A DNA stretch of 64,000 bases from Pseudomonas brassicacearum (GTDB taxonomy: Bacteria > Pseudomonadota > Gammaproteobacteria > Pseudomonadales > Pseudomonadaceae). The stretch lies in the NCBI RefSeq assembly GCF_003732225.1, contig NZ_MOBJ01000014.1, forward strand, positions 62,001 through 126,000, in the 5' to 3' direction. The position numbers were made by a program, and so were the translations under genes. The notes beneath the pieces are model-generated. The model was not told where the DNA came from. It ran no database searches and was given only the letters and a program-made list of their open reading frames with translations. Below are positions 26,651-34,806 of this stretch, piece after piece (the stretch's first letter is position 1; every line of letters starts with the position of its first letter).

Positions 26651-27028
26651 TCAGAGGCGGAACTGCGCGAAATTGACGTTGGTACCGGCTGGGCGCATGT
26701 CCTGAAGGTACGAGTCCTTGTCGGCGCTCAGTTCCAGGCTCAGGGCTGCCTTGCGCTTGCCTTCGTTGCGTACCACCAGGCCTTCGAGCTTCTCGCGCAG
26801 GAACACCGTCGGCACTTTCAGGTGCAGCAGTTCGTCGGTGGCTGGCGTGTGCATCAGCAGGTGAACCCACTCGTATTGACCAATGGCCAGACGCGCAACC
26901 GGGATATCAAACCACCAGATGTTGCGGTTGCGGTTCAATTCGGTGAAATGGCAATTGTTGACGCCAAGCACTGCACCGCCGAGTTCCTGGTTTCTGCGGG
27001 CAATGGCCTGCTTTTTATCGAGTTTCAT
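26651..27028 (-). CDS. conserved hypothetical protein next to fadD1
   Basis: A 125-residue soluble protein starting MKLDKKQAIARRNQELGG, with Trp/Asn-rich centre (NRNRNIWWFDIPVARL) and YEWVHLLMHTPATDELLHLKVP. I do not recognise a domain. ATG 27028 is chosen for AGGAAC just upstream; the open frame extends further without better support. A gene in this place next to fadD1 is usual in Pseudomonas, but its role is unknown. Confidence 0.7.
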   Translation of the reverse strand: MKLDKKQAIARRNQELGGAVLGVNNCHFTELNRNRNIWWFDIPVARLAIGQYEWVHLLMHTPATDELLHLKVPTVFLREKLEGLVVRNEGKRKAALSLELSADKDSYLQDMRPAGTNVNFAQFRL

Positions 27029-27227
27029 AACGTTCCTACGGGATTGGATCTTCAGCGCCACGGCCTGAATACGTTGCGCATTCTCGGGGGTTGGCTGGCA
27101 AACATAAAGCCCAACCTGCATTTGCAGATGAAATGACCCGATGAAAATAAATGAAACTCTGTGCAACGCCCACCAGTCAACCACTAGGTAACGACACTGA
27201 CCTTTGAATGTTCACAGGAGAAATACC

Positions 27228-27419
27228 ATGAGCAGCACTGGCGATAAAGTTAAAGGCCTGGCCAACGAAGCGGTCGGCAACGTCAAGCAAGGTGTGGGTA
27301 AAGCCACCGACAACCCCAAACTGCGAGCCGAAGGCAAGATTCAGGAAAAGAAAGGCGAAGCCCAGCAAGCGCTCGGCAAGGCTAAAGACGCGATCAAGAA
27401 AACCATCGATAAAGCCTGA
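27228..27419 (+). CDS. CsbD family stress protein
   Basis: A 63-residue, highly charged, Gly/Lys/Ala-rich protein with the CsbD pattern GDKVKGLANEAVGNVKQGVG, then KLRAEGKIQEKKGEAQQALG. Family members are stress-induced, with unknown mechanism. AGGAG 7-8 nt before ATG 27228 decides the start. It has its own terminator. Confidence 0.9.
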   Translation: MSSTGDKVKGLANEAVGNVKQGVGKATDNPKLRAEGKIQEKKGEAQQALGKAKDAIKKTIDKA

Positions 27420-27446
27420 CCCAATAACCTGCGTGAGCGCAGTGTG

Positions 27447-27472
27447 ACGGCCATCCTCGGATGGCCGTTTTT
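27447..27472 (+). terminator. Rho-independent terminator of the csbD-like gene
   Basis: ACGGCCAT and ATGGCCGT pair around CCTCGG and are followed by five T. Confidence 0.85.
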
Positions 27473-27598
27473 ATGTCGGTTACTGTATTTAACCCCCCCG
27501 AAATTGTTTCAAAGTCGCCAAGTAGGTTACTTTGATGTAGAAAACAGCCCCTGAGTCGCCCCCGACTTCAACCTTTTTTTGCGGCGAAAGGAGACGCT

Positions 27599-28543
27599 AT
27601 GATTTTCCCGGAGTTGAAAGGCTTGCCCTTGCACCGCGTGATGATGCGCACGGTCACCGAGTTCATCAATGACGAGATGTCGACGTATGCCTCGGCGCTG
27701 GCCTATCAGATGCTGTTCTCGCTGTTTCCCTTCATTCTGTTTCTGATAGCCCTGATCGGTTTCCTGCACCTGCCGGATTTCTTTTCCTGGCTGCGCCTTC
27801 AGTCAGAACTGGTATTGCCGCCGCAAGCGCTGGAGCAAGTGAACCCGGTGATCGACCAGCTCCAGCAATCCAAGGGTGGATTGCTCTCGGTGGGTATCGT
27901 CATTGCCCTGTGGACCGCCTCGGCGGGTGTGCGGCTGATGATGAGCGCGATGAACGCCGCCTACGATGTGGTCGAAGGCCGGCCGATCTGGAAGCGCTTC
28001 CCACTGTCGATCTTCTACACCGTTGGCGTTGCCGGAATGTTGCTGGTCGCGGCGGCATTGATGGTGCTCGGTCCGCAGGTAATGGAATGGATTGCGTCGC
28101 AAATCGGCATGGAAGAGTTCATTGTCACGTTGTGGACGATACTGCGCTGGCCGGTAATCGTTATTTTGCTGATGGTCGCGGTCGCGTTGATGTACTACGT
28201 GATGCCTGATGTGAAGCAGAAGTTTCGCTTCATCACGCCAGGCTCGGTGCTGGCGGTGGTGGTGTGGATCGTCGCTTCGCTGGGCTTTGGTTATTACGTC
28301 AAAACCTTCGCCAACTACAATGCCATGTATGGCAGTATCGGCGCGATCATCGTGCTGTTGCTGTACTTCTACATTTCCGCTGCGGTGCTATTGCTCGGTG
28401 CGGAGATGAATGCGGTGATCGATCACATGTCGACCGAAGGCAAGCACCCTGGCGAAAAGGGCTTCGGCGAACACGACGAAAAACAACATGTTTCGGGACT
28501 GGGCCGGGACCACTCGCTCAACCCGACCACTGACGAAGCCTGA
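27599..28543 (+). CDS. YihY/BrkB-family inner-membrane protein
   Basis: A 314-residue membrane protein with about six hydrophobic segments (near residues 35-57, 95-115, 135-160, 180-205, 220-240, 250-272). It has the family motif YASALAYQMLFSLFPF near the first segment and SAGVRLMMSAMNAAY after the second. The C-terminal tail is hydrophilic. The older ribonuclease BN name is not supported for this family; transport or lipid roles are only proposed. GAAAGGAG gives the start. The deformylase gene follows after 2 nt, so they are co-transcribed. Confidence 0.88.
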   Translation: MIFPELKGLPLHRVMMRTVTEFINDEMSTYASALAYQMLFSLFPFILFLIALIGFLHLPDFFSWLRLQSELVLPPQALEQVNPVIDQLQQSKGGLLSVGIVIALWTASAGVRLMMSAMNAAYDVVEGRPIWKRFPLSIFYTVGVAGMLLVAAALMVLGPQVMEWIASQIGMEEFIVTLWTILRWPVIVILLMVAVALMYYVMPDVKQKFRFITPGSVLAVVVWIVASLGFGYYVKTFANYNAMYGSIGAIIVLLLYFYISAAVLLLGAEMNAVIDHMSTEGKHPGEKGFGEHDEKQHVSGLGRDHSLNPTTDEA

Positions 28544-28545
28544 CG

Positions 28546-29085
28546 ATGATCCGTGAAATCCTCAAAATGGGCGATGAGCGCCTGCTGCGTATCGCTCCGC
28601 CGGTACCGGCCGAAATGTTCGACAGCCCCGAGCTGTGGCAGTTGATCGACGACATGTTCCAGACCATGGAAAGCGTCGGCGGCGTTGGCCTGGCTGCCCC
28701 GCAGATCGGTGTCGACCTGCAACTGGTGATCTTCGGCTTTGAACACAGCGAACGTTACCCGGACGCTGACGCCGTACCGCAGACGATCCTGATCAACCCG
28801 TTGATTACGCCACTTGATCCGACGCTGGAGGAGGGCTTCGAAGGTTGCCTGTCGGTGCCAGGACTGCGGGGGGCGGTGGAGCGTTATCAGCACATTCGCT
28901 ATGAGGGATTTGATCCCAAGGGCGAGCCGATTGTGCGCATCGCCTCGGGTTTCCACGCTCGAGTGGTGCAACACGAATGCGATCACCTGATCGGCCGGTT
29001 GTACCCGTCGCGGATCTCGGACTTTCGCAAGTTCGGGTTTACCGAGGTGATGTTTCCGGATCTTGACCCGGCGGTTGATGACTAA
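28546..29085 (+). CDS. def: peptide deformylase
   Basis: A 179-residue enzyme removing the formyl group from nascent proteins. All three motifs are present: GVGLAAPQIG (about 45), EGCLSVPG (about 103, metal Cys) and HECDH (H143, E144, H147). This is probably an additional copy rather than the def-fmt housekeeping gene, because it is coupled to a YihY gene and no fmt is near. That is inference from context. Confidence 0.93.
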   Translation: MIREILKMGDERLLRIAPPVPAEMFDSPELWQLIDDMFQTMESVGGVGLAAPQIGVDLQLVIFGFEHSERYPDADAVPQTILINPLITPLDPTLEEGFEGCLSVPGLRGAVERYQHIRYEGFDPKGEPIVRIASGFHARVVQHECDHLIGRLYPSRISDFRKFGFTEVMFPDLDPAVDD

Positions 29086-29095
29086 AGCGCTAAAA

Positions 29096-29162
29096 GATCG
29101 CAGCCTTCGGCAGCTCCTACAGGGGAATGCTCTCGGCGTAGGAGCTGCCGAAGGCTGCGATC
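29096..29162. repeat. REPIN, family A
   Basis: Both arms have the CTTCGG/CCGAAGG version around a 17-nt centre. It lies between convergent def and the GNAT gene. Confidence 0.9.
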
Positions 29163-29178
29163 TTTTGATCTTCGCTGT

Positions 29179-29595
29179 TTACTTGCCGAACTCCAGGCCC
29201 ATGGCAATCATCGGCTTGCTGCGGTTGTAGCGAGCCAGACGCTCGGCCAGTGCATAGGGCAGCAGTGGGCCGGCGGTGAAGCCATTACGCTCATAAAAAC
29301 CGCGCAAGTCCGGGTGGCAGAACAGCCACACCGGCGCTTTGATCTGCAATAGCGCCTGGGCCATCAATGCCGCTGCAATACCTTGCCCCCGAAGGGCTGG
29401 GTCGACAAATAACCCTGTCAGCCAAAACCCCTCCGCCATCGGTCGCAAACAGAGCCCGGCGATGATCTCGTCACGCTTGCCAACCCACAGTTGAGCGTCG
29501 CGAACGGCTTTCATCGATGACTGGTGACGGCGGTAGAACTTGTTCAACAAAGGCCACAGTGGCTCGGCAAGCTGGGTGTACTGGGTGCTGGGCAT
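29179..29595 (-). CDS. GNAT family acetyltransferase
   Basis: A 138-residue acetyltransferase. The acetyl-CoA loop RGQGIAAALMAQAL follows the strand FWLTGLFVDPAL, and FYERNGF is the C-terminal motif. ATG 29595 (MPSTQYTQLAEPLW) is taken as start; the frame further upstream crosses the divergent promoter region and is not family-like. The substrate is unknown. It is divergent from a small Lys-rich gene. Confidence 0.85.
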   Translation of the reverse strand: MPSTQYTQLAEPLWPLLNKFYRRHQSSMKAVRDAQLWVGKRDEIIAGLCLRPMAEGFWLTGLFVDPALRGQGIAAALMAQALLQIKAPVWLFCHPDLRGFYERNGFTAGPLLPYALAERLARYNRSKPMIAMGLEFGK

Positions 29596-29698
29596 GTGCA
29601 AGAGGGTCGCTGCGCAAAATGGGCCTATTATAAAAGAACCAACGCTGCGAGATAGGTGTATACCTGATCCCATATTCCCAGTTGGTGGAGCGTGCATC

Positions 29699-29809
29699 AT
29701 GAGCAAAGGCATGGATTCGAAGAAAGCGGCGAAAAAGAAACCGACCAAGACCGCCGTTGAAAAACGCGCTGACAAAAAGGCCAAAAAGGTCGGTGTGTTC
29801 GGGCACTGA
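29699..29809 (+). CDS. small Lys-rich protein (36 residues)
   Basis: ATG 29699 follows GGTGGAG at a good distance. The product MSKGMDSKKAAKKKPTKT... ends KKVGVFGH and contains 13 Lys, so it is strongly basic and probably disordered. It may bind nucleic acid, but that is inferred only from charge. A GC-rich hairpin (29822-29842) follows. It is short enough to be missed by automated annotation. Confidence 0.65.
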   Translation: MSKGMDSKKAAKKKPTKTAVEKRADKKAKKVGVFGH

Positions 29810-29821
29810 GCCCGCTTTGAC

Positions 29822-29842
29822 GGAGCCCGGCAATCGGGCTCC
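29822..29842 (+). terminator. hairpin after the small Lys-rich gene
   Basis: GGAGCCCG and CGGGCTCC pair around GCAAT. No T-run follows, so it is a weaker terminator candidate. Confidence 0.5.
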
Positions 29843-29951
29843 GCGTTCACTTCCAGGTAAATTACCCATCGATCTGCAAGATTTCCCTGCGTCGTTGCAC
29901 AGAAGGGGATAAGGCCGACATTTGTCTGCTTGTCCTGTTCTGAGCCGAGCC

Positions 29952-30893
29952 ATGCCCCATTACCTTGATCAAAACCTGCGTGAAGAAATCGAAGCTCTGC
30001 GCCGAACGTTTGCCGGTCGCAGCGAATGGCCGACCTGGCTGCTGTTGATTGGCGTCTACGCTGCCTGGTTTGGCGTGCTGCTGGCCAGTGCCTGGCTGGG
30101 GCTGTGGCTGAGTACGCTGCTGCTGATACCGATCGTGGTGCTGTGGATGTCGGTCCAGCATGAGCTGTTGCACGGACACCCGACGCGCTTTACCACGTTG
30201 AACAAACTCCTCGGTTACGCACCTTTTGCCGTCTGGTATCCCTACACCCTGTACCGCGACAGCCACCTTGTGCATCACCGTGACGAGGACCTGACGTTAC
30301 CCGGCCGCGATCCGGAAAGTCGCTATGTGAGCGCACAGCAGTGGCAGGGCAGTTCAGTGTTCGAGCGCAGCCTGCACTGGCTGAACAAAACCGTGCTGGG
30401 GCGCTTCGCCGTCGGTGCGCCGCTGGCCTTGCTGGCGCTGGCCAGGGAAGAATTCCAGCGTTTACGTCAAGGCAATCGCCAGGCCTGGTTGATGTGGCTG
30501 ACCCATGGTGCGCTGACCGTGCTGATGCTGACCTTCATCGCTCGTTACAGTGTTGTTGCCGTCTGGCATTACCTGTTCTTGATCAGCGTACCGGCGTTGT
30601 CGGTAGGGACGATCCGTTCCTACTATGAACATCGCCCACACCCGGACCCGGAAAAGCGCACGGTGCTCAACGAGGCCGCCTGGCCTTGGCGCTGGTTGTT
30701 CCTCAACCTGAACCTGCACCTGGTGCATCACGATCTGCCAGGTTTGCCGTGGTTCTATTTGCCGCAGGTTTATCGCGCACGACGCGAGCAATGGCAGGCA
30801 CGCAGTGGCGGGTTTCTGGTACGCGGCTATGGTGAGTTGTTGCGTCAGCACGGGCTCAGTCCCGTGGACAGTCCACGGCACCCCTTCAGTTGA
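29952..30893 (+). CDS. fatty acid desaturase family membrane protein
   Basis: A 313-residue integral membrane di-iron protein. Three His boxes are visible: HELLHGH (about residue 70), HLVHHRDED (about 102) and HLVHHDLPG (about 262). Hydrophobic segments lie near residues 32-68 and 183-215. ATG 29952 (MPHYLDQNL) is used. The PhnD-like gene starts 9 nt after the stop, suggesting an operon. Lipid or hydroxylase-type substrates are possible. Confidence 0.87.
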   Translation: MPHYLDQNLREEIEALRRTFAGRSEWPTWLLLIGVYAAWFGVLLASAWLGLWLSTLLLIPIVVLWMSVQHELLHGHPTRFTTLNKLLGYAPFAVWYPYTLYRDSHLVHHRDEDLTLPGRDPESRYVSAQQWQGSSVFERSLHWLNKTVLGRFAVGAPLALLALAREEFQRLRQGNRQAWLMWLTHGALTVLMLTFIARYSVVAVWHYLFLISVPALSVGTIRSYYEHRPHPDPEKRTVLNEAAWPWRWLFLNLNLHLVHHDLPGLPWFYLPQVYRARREQWQARSGGFLVRGYGELLRQHGLSPVDSPRHPFS

Positions 30894-30902
30894 GAACCGA
30901 GC

Positions 30903-31694
30903 ATGACTTCAGGCTTTGCAGAGCTGTTGATGTACGTCGCCCCCGAGCCCATACGCCTGGCTAATGAGCGATGGCTGGAACGCATCGTCGAGCGGCTCGG
31001 CGCCACCCGTTTGAGCGCTGAAGATCTGTCGTTGAGGGAGCTTTGGCTGGCCCCGCAATTGCTGCTCACTCAGACCTGCGGCTATCCACTGATGACGGCG
31101 TTGCGCGGGCAGGTGCGGGTGATCGGTCGACCGCGCTATGAGCTGCCCGACAGCAGCGCTGGCAGCCATTGCAGTGTGCTGCTGACCCGTGCCGATGAAC
31201 CGCGTCGTACCTTGCCGGCGCTGCTGGGTTGTCGAGCAGTGATCAATGGCGAGGACTCCAACAGCGGGATGAATCTGCTGCGCCACCGCATCGCCCCGTT
31301 GCAACGCAATGGTCAGTTTTTCTCCAGCGTCGAGGTCAGCGGCAGCCACCGTGAAAGCCTGTGCTGGCTGCGCGACGGGCGCGCGGATCTGGCGGCCATC
31401 GACAGCGTGACCTTTGCCTATCTGGCGCGCCATGCGCCGCAGGAAGTCGAAGGTTTGCAAGTGGTGGCGCGCAGCGCGTTCAGCCCGACCTTGCCGTATA
31501 TCGGTGTCGCCAGCCTGACGGATGCTCAAGTCGAGCACCTACGCGAGGTGATGAATCAGGCATTGAGTGAGCTGCCTGACGTGGCTGAGACCCAGGGGCT
31601 AAACGAGGTTTTGCCGGCCACTGAAAGCGACTATCAAATCATCCTCGATTACCAGCAGGAGGCCGAAGAACTGGGGTTTGGACGCTTGCGTTGA
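30903..31694 (+). CDS. PhnD-like substrate-binding-fold protein without signal peptide
   Basis: A 263-residue protein resembling phosphate/phosphonate-type periplasmic binding domains: LLTQTCGYPLMTALRGQVRV, GCRAVINGEDSNSGMNLLR, GSHRESLCWLRDGRADLAAID and FSPTLPYIG. It starts MTSGFAELLMYVAPEPIR with no export signal, so it may be cytoplasmic or fused-type in origin. It is coupled to the desaturase. No ABC permease or ATPase is nearby, so import is not supported. Confidence 0.75.
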   Translation: MTSGFAELLMYVAPEPIRLANERWLERIVERLGATRLSAEDLSLRELWLAPQLLLTQTCGYPLMTALRGQVRVIGRPRYELPDSSAGSHCSVLLTRADEPRRTLPALLGCRAVINGEDSNSGMNLLRHRIAPLQRNGQFFSSVEVSGSHRESLCWLRDGRADLAAIDSVTFAYLARHAPQEVEGLQVVARSAFSPTLPYIGVASLTDAQVEHLREVMNQALSELPDVAETQGLNEVLPATESDYQIILDYQQEAEELGFGRLR

Positions 31695-31847
31695 GGGTTG
31701 AAACGCTTGCCGGACAATGTGATTGTTTATATTCCCAATAAATATATAAAAATAGATTTTAAGTATTATTAAAGAATAAGGCTCCTTGCTAGGATCGCTG
31801 CACCGGACCACCGGACATCCAGCGCAACCCTATTAACTGGAGCCTTC

Positions 31848-32393
31848 ATGTCCGGCACCGACCTTTCTCACAGCGAATACGTGGGCGGATTGTTCCGCAG
31901 TCATTATGTTTGGTTGTGCAATCGCTTGCGCGGCTACCTCGATGCTGGCATCAGCGCCGAAGATGTCGCCGCCGAGACCTTTGCGCAGCTCCTCGACTCG
32001 CCGAACCTGACGTCGATCCAACAGCCCCGCGCCTTGCTGACTACCCTTGCTCAGCGGGTGACTTATCGCCTCTGGTACCGGCGGGACCGCGAGCGCGAAC
32101 ACCTCGATCAGTTGCAGCACATTCAGCCAGGTTTTGGGCCGTCACCGGAATTTCTGACGCAGCAGTGGCAGACCTTGAGCGTGCTCGATCAGGCGCTTGA
32201 GCGCTTGCCGGGCAAGGTCAGGGCGACGTTTCTGTTGTCGCGGCTTGAAGGCCTGACTTACCCGCAAATTGCCGCCGAACTGGGCATCTCCCAGCGTTCG
32301 GTCAGTGTCTACATGACCCGCTGTCAGGCGCTTTGCCAGCGCAGCGCCAATCAACCCTTGCTCACACACCCCACCTTGCAGAGGTCCGCATGA
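31848..32393 (+). CDS. ECF sigma factor, FecI-like
   Basis: A 181-residue sigma-70 family protein. Region 2 has LFRSHYVWLCNRLRGYL and AEDVAAETFAQLL, and region 4 has LERLPGKVRATFLLSRLEG and IAAELGISQRSVSVYMTRC. FecI-type factors normally precede a fecR anti-sigma gene. Here the stop overlaps (ATGA) a solute-binding-protein gene instead. An AT-rich upstream region (31720-31790) likely holds the promoter. The target genes are unknown. Confidence 0.88.
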   Translation: MSGTDLSHSEYVGGLFRSHYVWLCNRLRGYLDAGISAEDVAAETFAQLLDSPNLTSIQQPRALLTTLAQRVTYRLWYRRDREREHLDQLQHIQPGFGPSPEFLTQQWQTLSVLDQALERLPGKVRATFLLSRLEGLTYPQIAAELGISQRSVSVYMTRCQALCQRSANQPLLTHPTLQRSA

Positions 32394-33403
32394 GATCAAT
32401 CAAAACCTGGCTCGGCAGTTCGCTGCTGGTCTTCAGCCTTGTGGCGACACAGGCCCCGGCGACGGAAAAAGTCGCGCCCATTCACTTTGGCGACATCACC
32501 TGGGAAAGCGGCAGCCTGATCACCGAGATCCTGCGGTTGATCGTCGAGAAAGGTTACGGCTACCCGACCGACACGCTGCCGGGCAGCACCGTCAGCCTTG
32601 AAGCCGCCCTGGCCAAAGATGATATTCAGGTCATCGGCGAGGAGTGGGCGGGGCGCAGTCCGGCCTGGATCAAGGCTCAGGCCGAGGGCAAAGTGTTCGG
32701 CCTGGGTGATACGGTCAAGGGCGCCACCGAAGGGTGGTGGGTGCCGGAATATGTGATCAAGGGTGACCCCGAACGCGGGATCAAACCACTGGCGCCGGAG
32801 CTGAAATCGGTGGCCGATCTGGCGCGCTACAAGGACCTGTTCCGTGATCCGGAAGACCCGACTCGCGGTCGTTTCCTCAACAGTCCCACCGGCTGGACCT
32901 CGGAGATCGTCAACAGCCAGAAACTCAAGGCCTACGCGTTGACTGATAGCTTCGTCAACTTCCGCACCGGCTTGGGCGCGGCGCTGGATGCCGAGGTCAG
33001 TTCGTCGATTCGTCGTGGCAAACCGGTGCTCTTCTACTACTGGTCACCAACGCCGTTGTTGGGGCGTTTCAAACTGGTAAAACTCGACGAACCGGCCTTC
33101 GACGCCGAAGCCTGGAAGACCCTGGCCGACGTCAACAACCCGCACCCGAAAGGGACGCGCTCGATGCCGGCCAACCTGGCCATCGGCGTCTCGGCACCGT
33201 TCAAGGCCCAATACCCGGACTTGGTTGCGTTCTTCGAGAAGGTTGATGTACCGATCGATTTGCTGAACCAGACCCTCGGCCAGATGAGCGAAAAACGCCA
33301 AAAACCGCGCGAAGTCGCACAAGCCTTCCTGCGTGAGCAACCGCAAGTGTGGCAGGGCTGGGTGCCGGCGCAGGTTGCAACGAAAGTCAGCAGCAGTTTG
33401 TAG
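32390..33403 (+). CDS. glycine-betaine/choline-type ABC substrate-binding protein
   Basis: A 337-residue exported OpuAC-like protein. The signal peptide spans about residues 1-24 (MRSIKTWLGSSLLVFSLVATQ), then HFGDITWESGSLITEILRL, the ligand-site EEWAGRSPAWIKA, EGWWVPEYV and VLFYYWSPTPLL. The Trp/Tyr pattern fits binding of a quaternary amine. No permease or ATPase gene is next to it. ATG 32390 overlaps the ECF sigma stop by 4 bp, so it is translationally coupled. A periplasmic sensing role is possible but inferred. Confidence 0.86.
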   Translation: MRSIKTWLGSSLLVFSLVATQAPATEKVAPIHFGDITWESGSLITEILRLIVEKGYGYPTDTLPGSTVSLEAALAKDDIQVIGEEWAGRSPAWIKAQAEGKVFGLGDTVKGATEGWWVPEYVIKGDPERGIKPLAPELKSVADLARYKDLFRDPEDPTRGRFLNSPTGWTSEIVNSQKLKAYALTDSFVNFRTGLGAALDAEVSSSIRRGKPVLFYYWSPTPLLGRFKLVKLDEPAFDAEAWKTLADVNNPHPKGTRSMPANLAIGVSAPFKAQYPDLVAFFEKVDVPIDLLNQTLGQMSEKRQKPREVAQAFLREQPQVWQGWVPAQVATKVSSSL

Positions 33404-33429
33404 CGCGGTTGTGAGTAGGCGCTGGGTCG

Positions 33430-33622
33430 TCAGGCGTGCGCCACTTCCGCCGCCAGCGCCTCGCTCACCGCCGGCCGTGCGCCAATTTTCGACTGAAAAC
33501 GTTCCAGCGGCGGCCATTGCTTCAGGTCGATATCGAACAAGGAAGTCCAGCGCAGCACAGTGAACAGATAAGCATCAGCGATGCTGAAGCGCTCGCCGAG
33601 CAGATAGTCCTGTTGTTCCAGT
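33430..33622 (-). pseudogene. 3' remnant of a glutathione S-transferase gene
   Basis: On the minus strand 63 codons read LEQQDYLLGERFSIADAYLF, then LRWTSLFDIDLKQWPPLERF, ARPAVSEALAAE and a stop at 33430. This is the C-terminal helical end of a GstA-like transferase. The N-terminal glutathione domain is missing. The frame reaches a stop a few codons upstream, where LysR sequence on the other strand begins. Confidence 0.8.
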
Positions 33623-34354
33623 GTCCGGGAAAACCGTCAGACCTTGCCGACCGCCGTTGGAGCGCAAGTGATCGAACAGGCGCGGGTGATGCTCCTGGCC
33701 CTTGAGACCATCCGGGCCACCACCGATGTGGCTCGGGATATTCAGCGTGGGACCATCCGCCTGGCCAGTTTCCCGATGGTGCTCGCGACGTTTCTGCCGC
33801 CACTGTTGCGTCAGTTCAAACAACTTTATCCCGGTATTCAGGTGGTAGCGCTGGAGGTCAGCGACAACGAAGTCGAAGCGTTACTCGGCGCTGGCCTGGT
33901 TGATCTGGGCGTGGTGCTCAATCCGCCACCTGAACGCAATGCCGGATTGTTGGGCCGAGATACCTGGGTTGCGGTGTTGCCGATTGCCCATCCATTGGCC
34001 CGCCGACCCCACGAGCACGGGTTGATGCTGGCGGAGCTGGTCGAGCAACCGTTCGTGCTGGCCACTGGCGGTTGCAGCGTCAATGCTCGCAGCCTGGCAG
34101 CGGATGCAGGTCTTGCGCTGCTTGATGTACGGGTTGAAGTTCGAGAGTGGGGCAGTGCATTCACACTGGTTCGGGAAAACGTCGGGGTGACGCTGGTTCC
34201 GGAAATGACCTTACCGACCCATCGCAAGGGGTTGCGTGTGCTGCCGTTGGCGGTGCCCGTTCATCGAGAGTTTGCGCTGGTCGCCACACCGCTCAGGGAA
34301 CCCTCGGCGGCGGTGCAGGCGCTGCTGGCGATGCTCCATCCTGCTGCTCTCTGA
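33623..34354 (+). pseudogene. LysR-family regulator lacking its DNA-binding domain
   Basis: About 240 residues remain: VRENRQTLPTAVGAQVIEQA (the end of the linker helix region), then the effector domain RGTIRLASFPMVLATFLPPL to LVPEMTLPTHRKGL. The first 50-60 residues with the helix-turn-helix are absent, and the frame begins exactly where the truncated gst on the opposite strand begins. The rest of the frame is intact, so loss is recent. It might still be read from TTG 33644, but it could not bind DNA. Confidence 0.8.
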
Positions 34355-34806
34355 CCCTCGGTAAAAAGATGGCCTATTGATGGCCTTGCATCCGTGGCGT
34401 TGCTGTCTATGCTCACTCGTGACTATGCATGTCGGTCAAAATATAAAGCGTGAGCGTGTCAATGCCTCAGGCTGATTGTGCTTGAGTCAGCGCTTTGTGG
34501 CCGGCAGTCAGTTGAACCGTGAACCGTCGGTAAGAGTGCGCAATTAAAGGCACCGTTGCGAAAGGGAGTGTTTCTTAGAGGGAGTTACTTGTGAATGTTG
34601 GGTTGGCCCCGCGTGCGGGGCATCAAGAAACGGATGGCTTGATAAGAGCGTTGCGTTACGGACACTCCGATTGAACATCATTGATCACCTGACTCTTATC
34701 CTTCGTGTGAGGATGCGTTTGCCTGTTCTGTGGAAAGTTGTCGTAAGTCCAGTGAAAGACTAGGAACTTCCGTTAATCAAAAGACAGCGCTGAAGGTGAT
34801 ACCACC
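34355..34806. other. 452-bp intergenic region before the PAS chemoreceptor gene
   Basis: There is no sizeable gene. A GC hairpin GCCCCGCG/TGCGGGGC lies near 34606-34621. A possible 27-codon frame starts at GTG 34591 after GAGGGAG and ends at 34674, but its codons give no family signal. AAGGTG at 34792-34797 serves the next gene. No clear FliA-type flagellar promoter was found. Confidence 0.4.

Noticed and set aside
27599..28543. Ribonuclease BN annotation for the YihY-type gene
   Set aside because: That name came from an early mis-assignment; the protein is a multi-span membrane protein with no nuclease motif.
34591..34674. 27-codon GTG-started frame after GAGGGAG
   Set aside because: It has a fair ribosome site, but there is no family signal, neighbour logic or conservation evidence to call it a gene.
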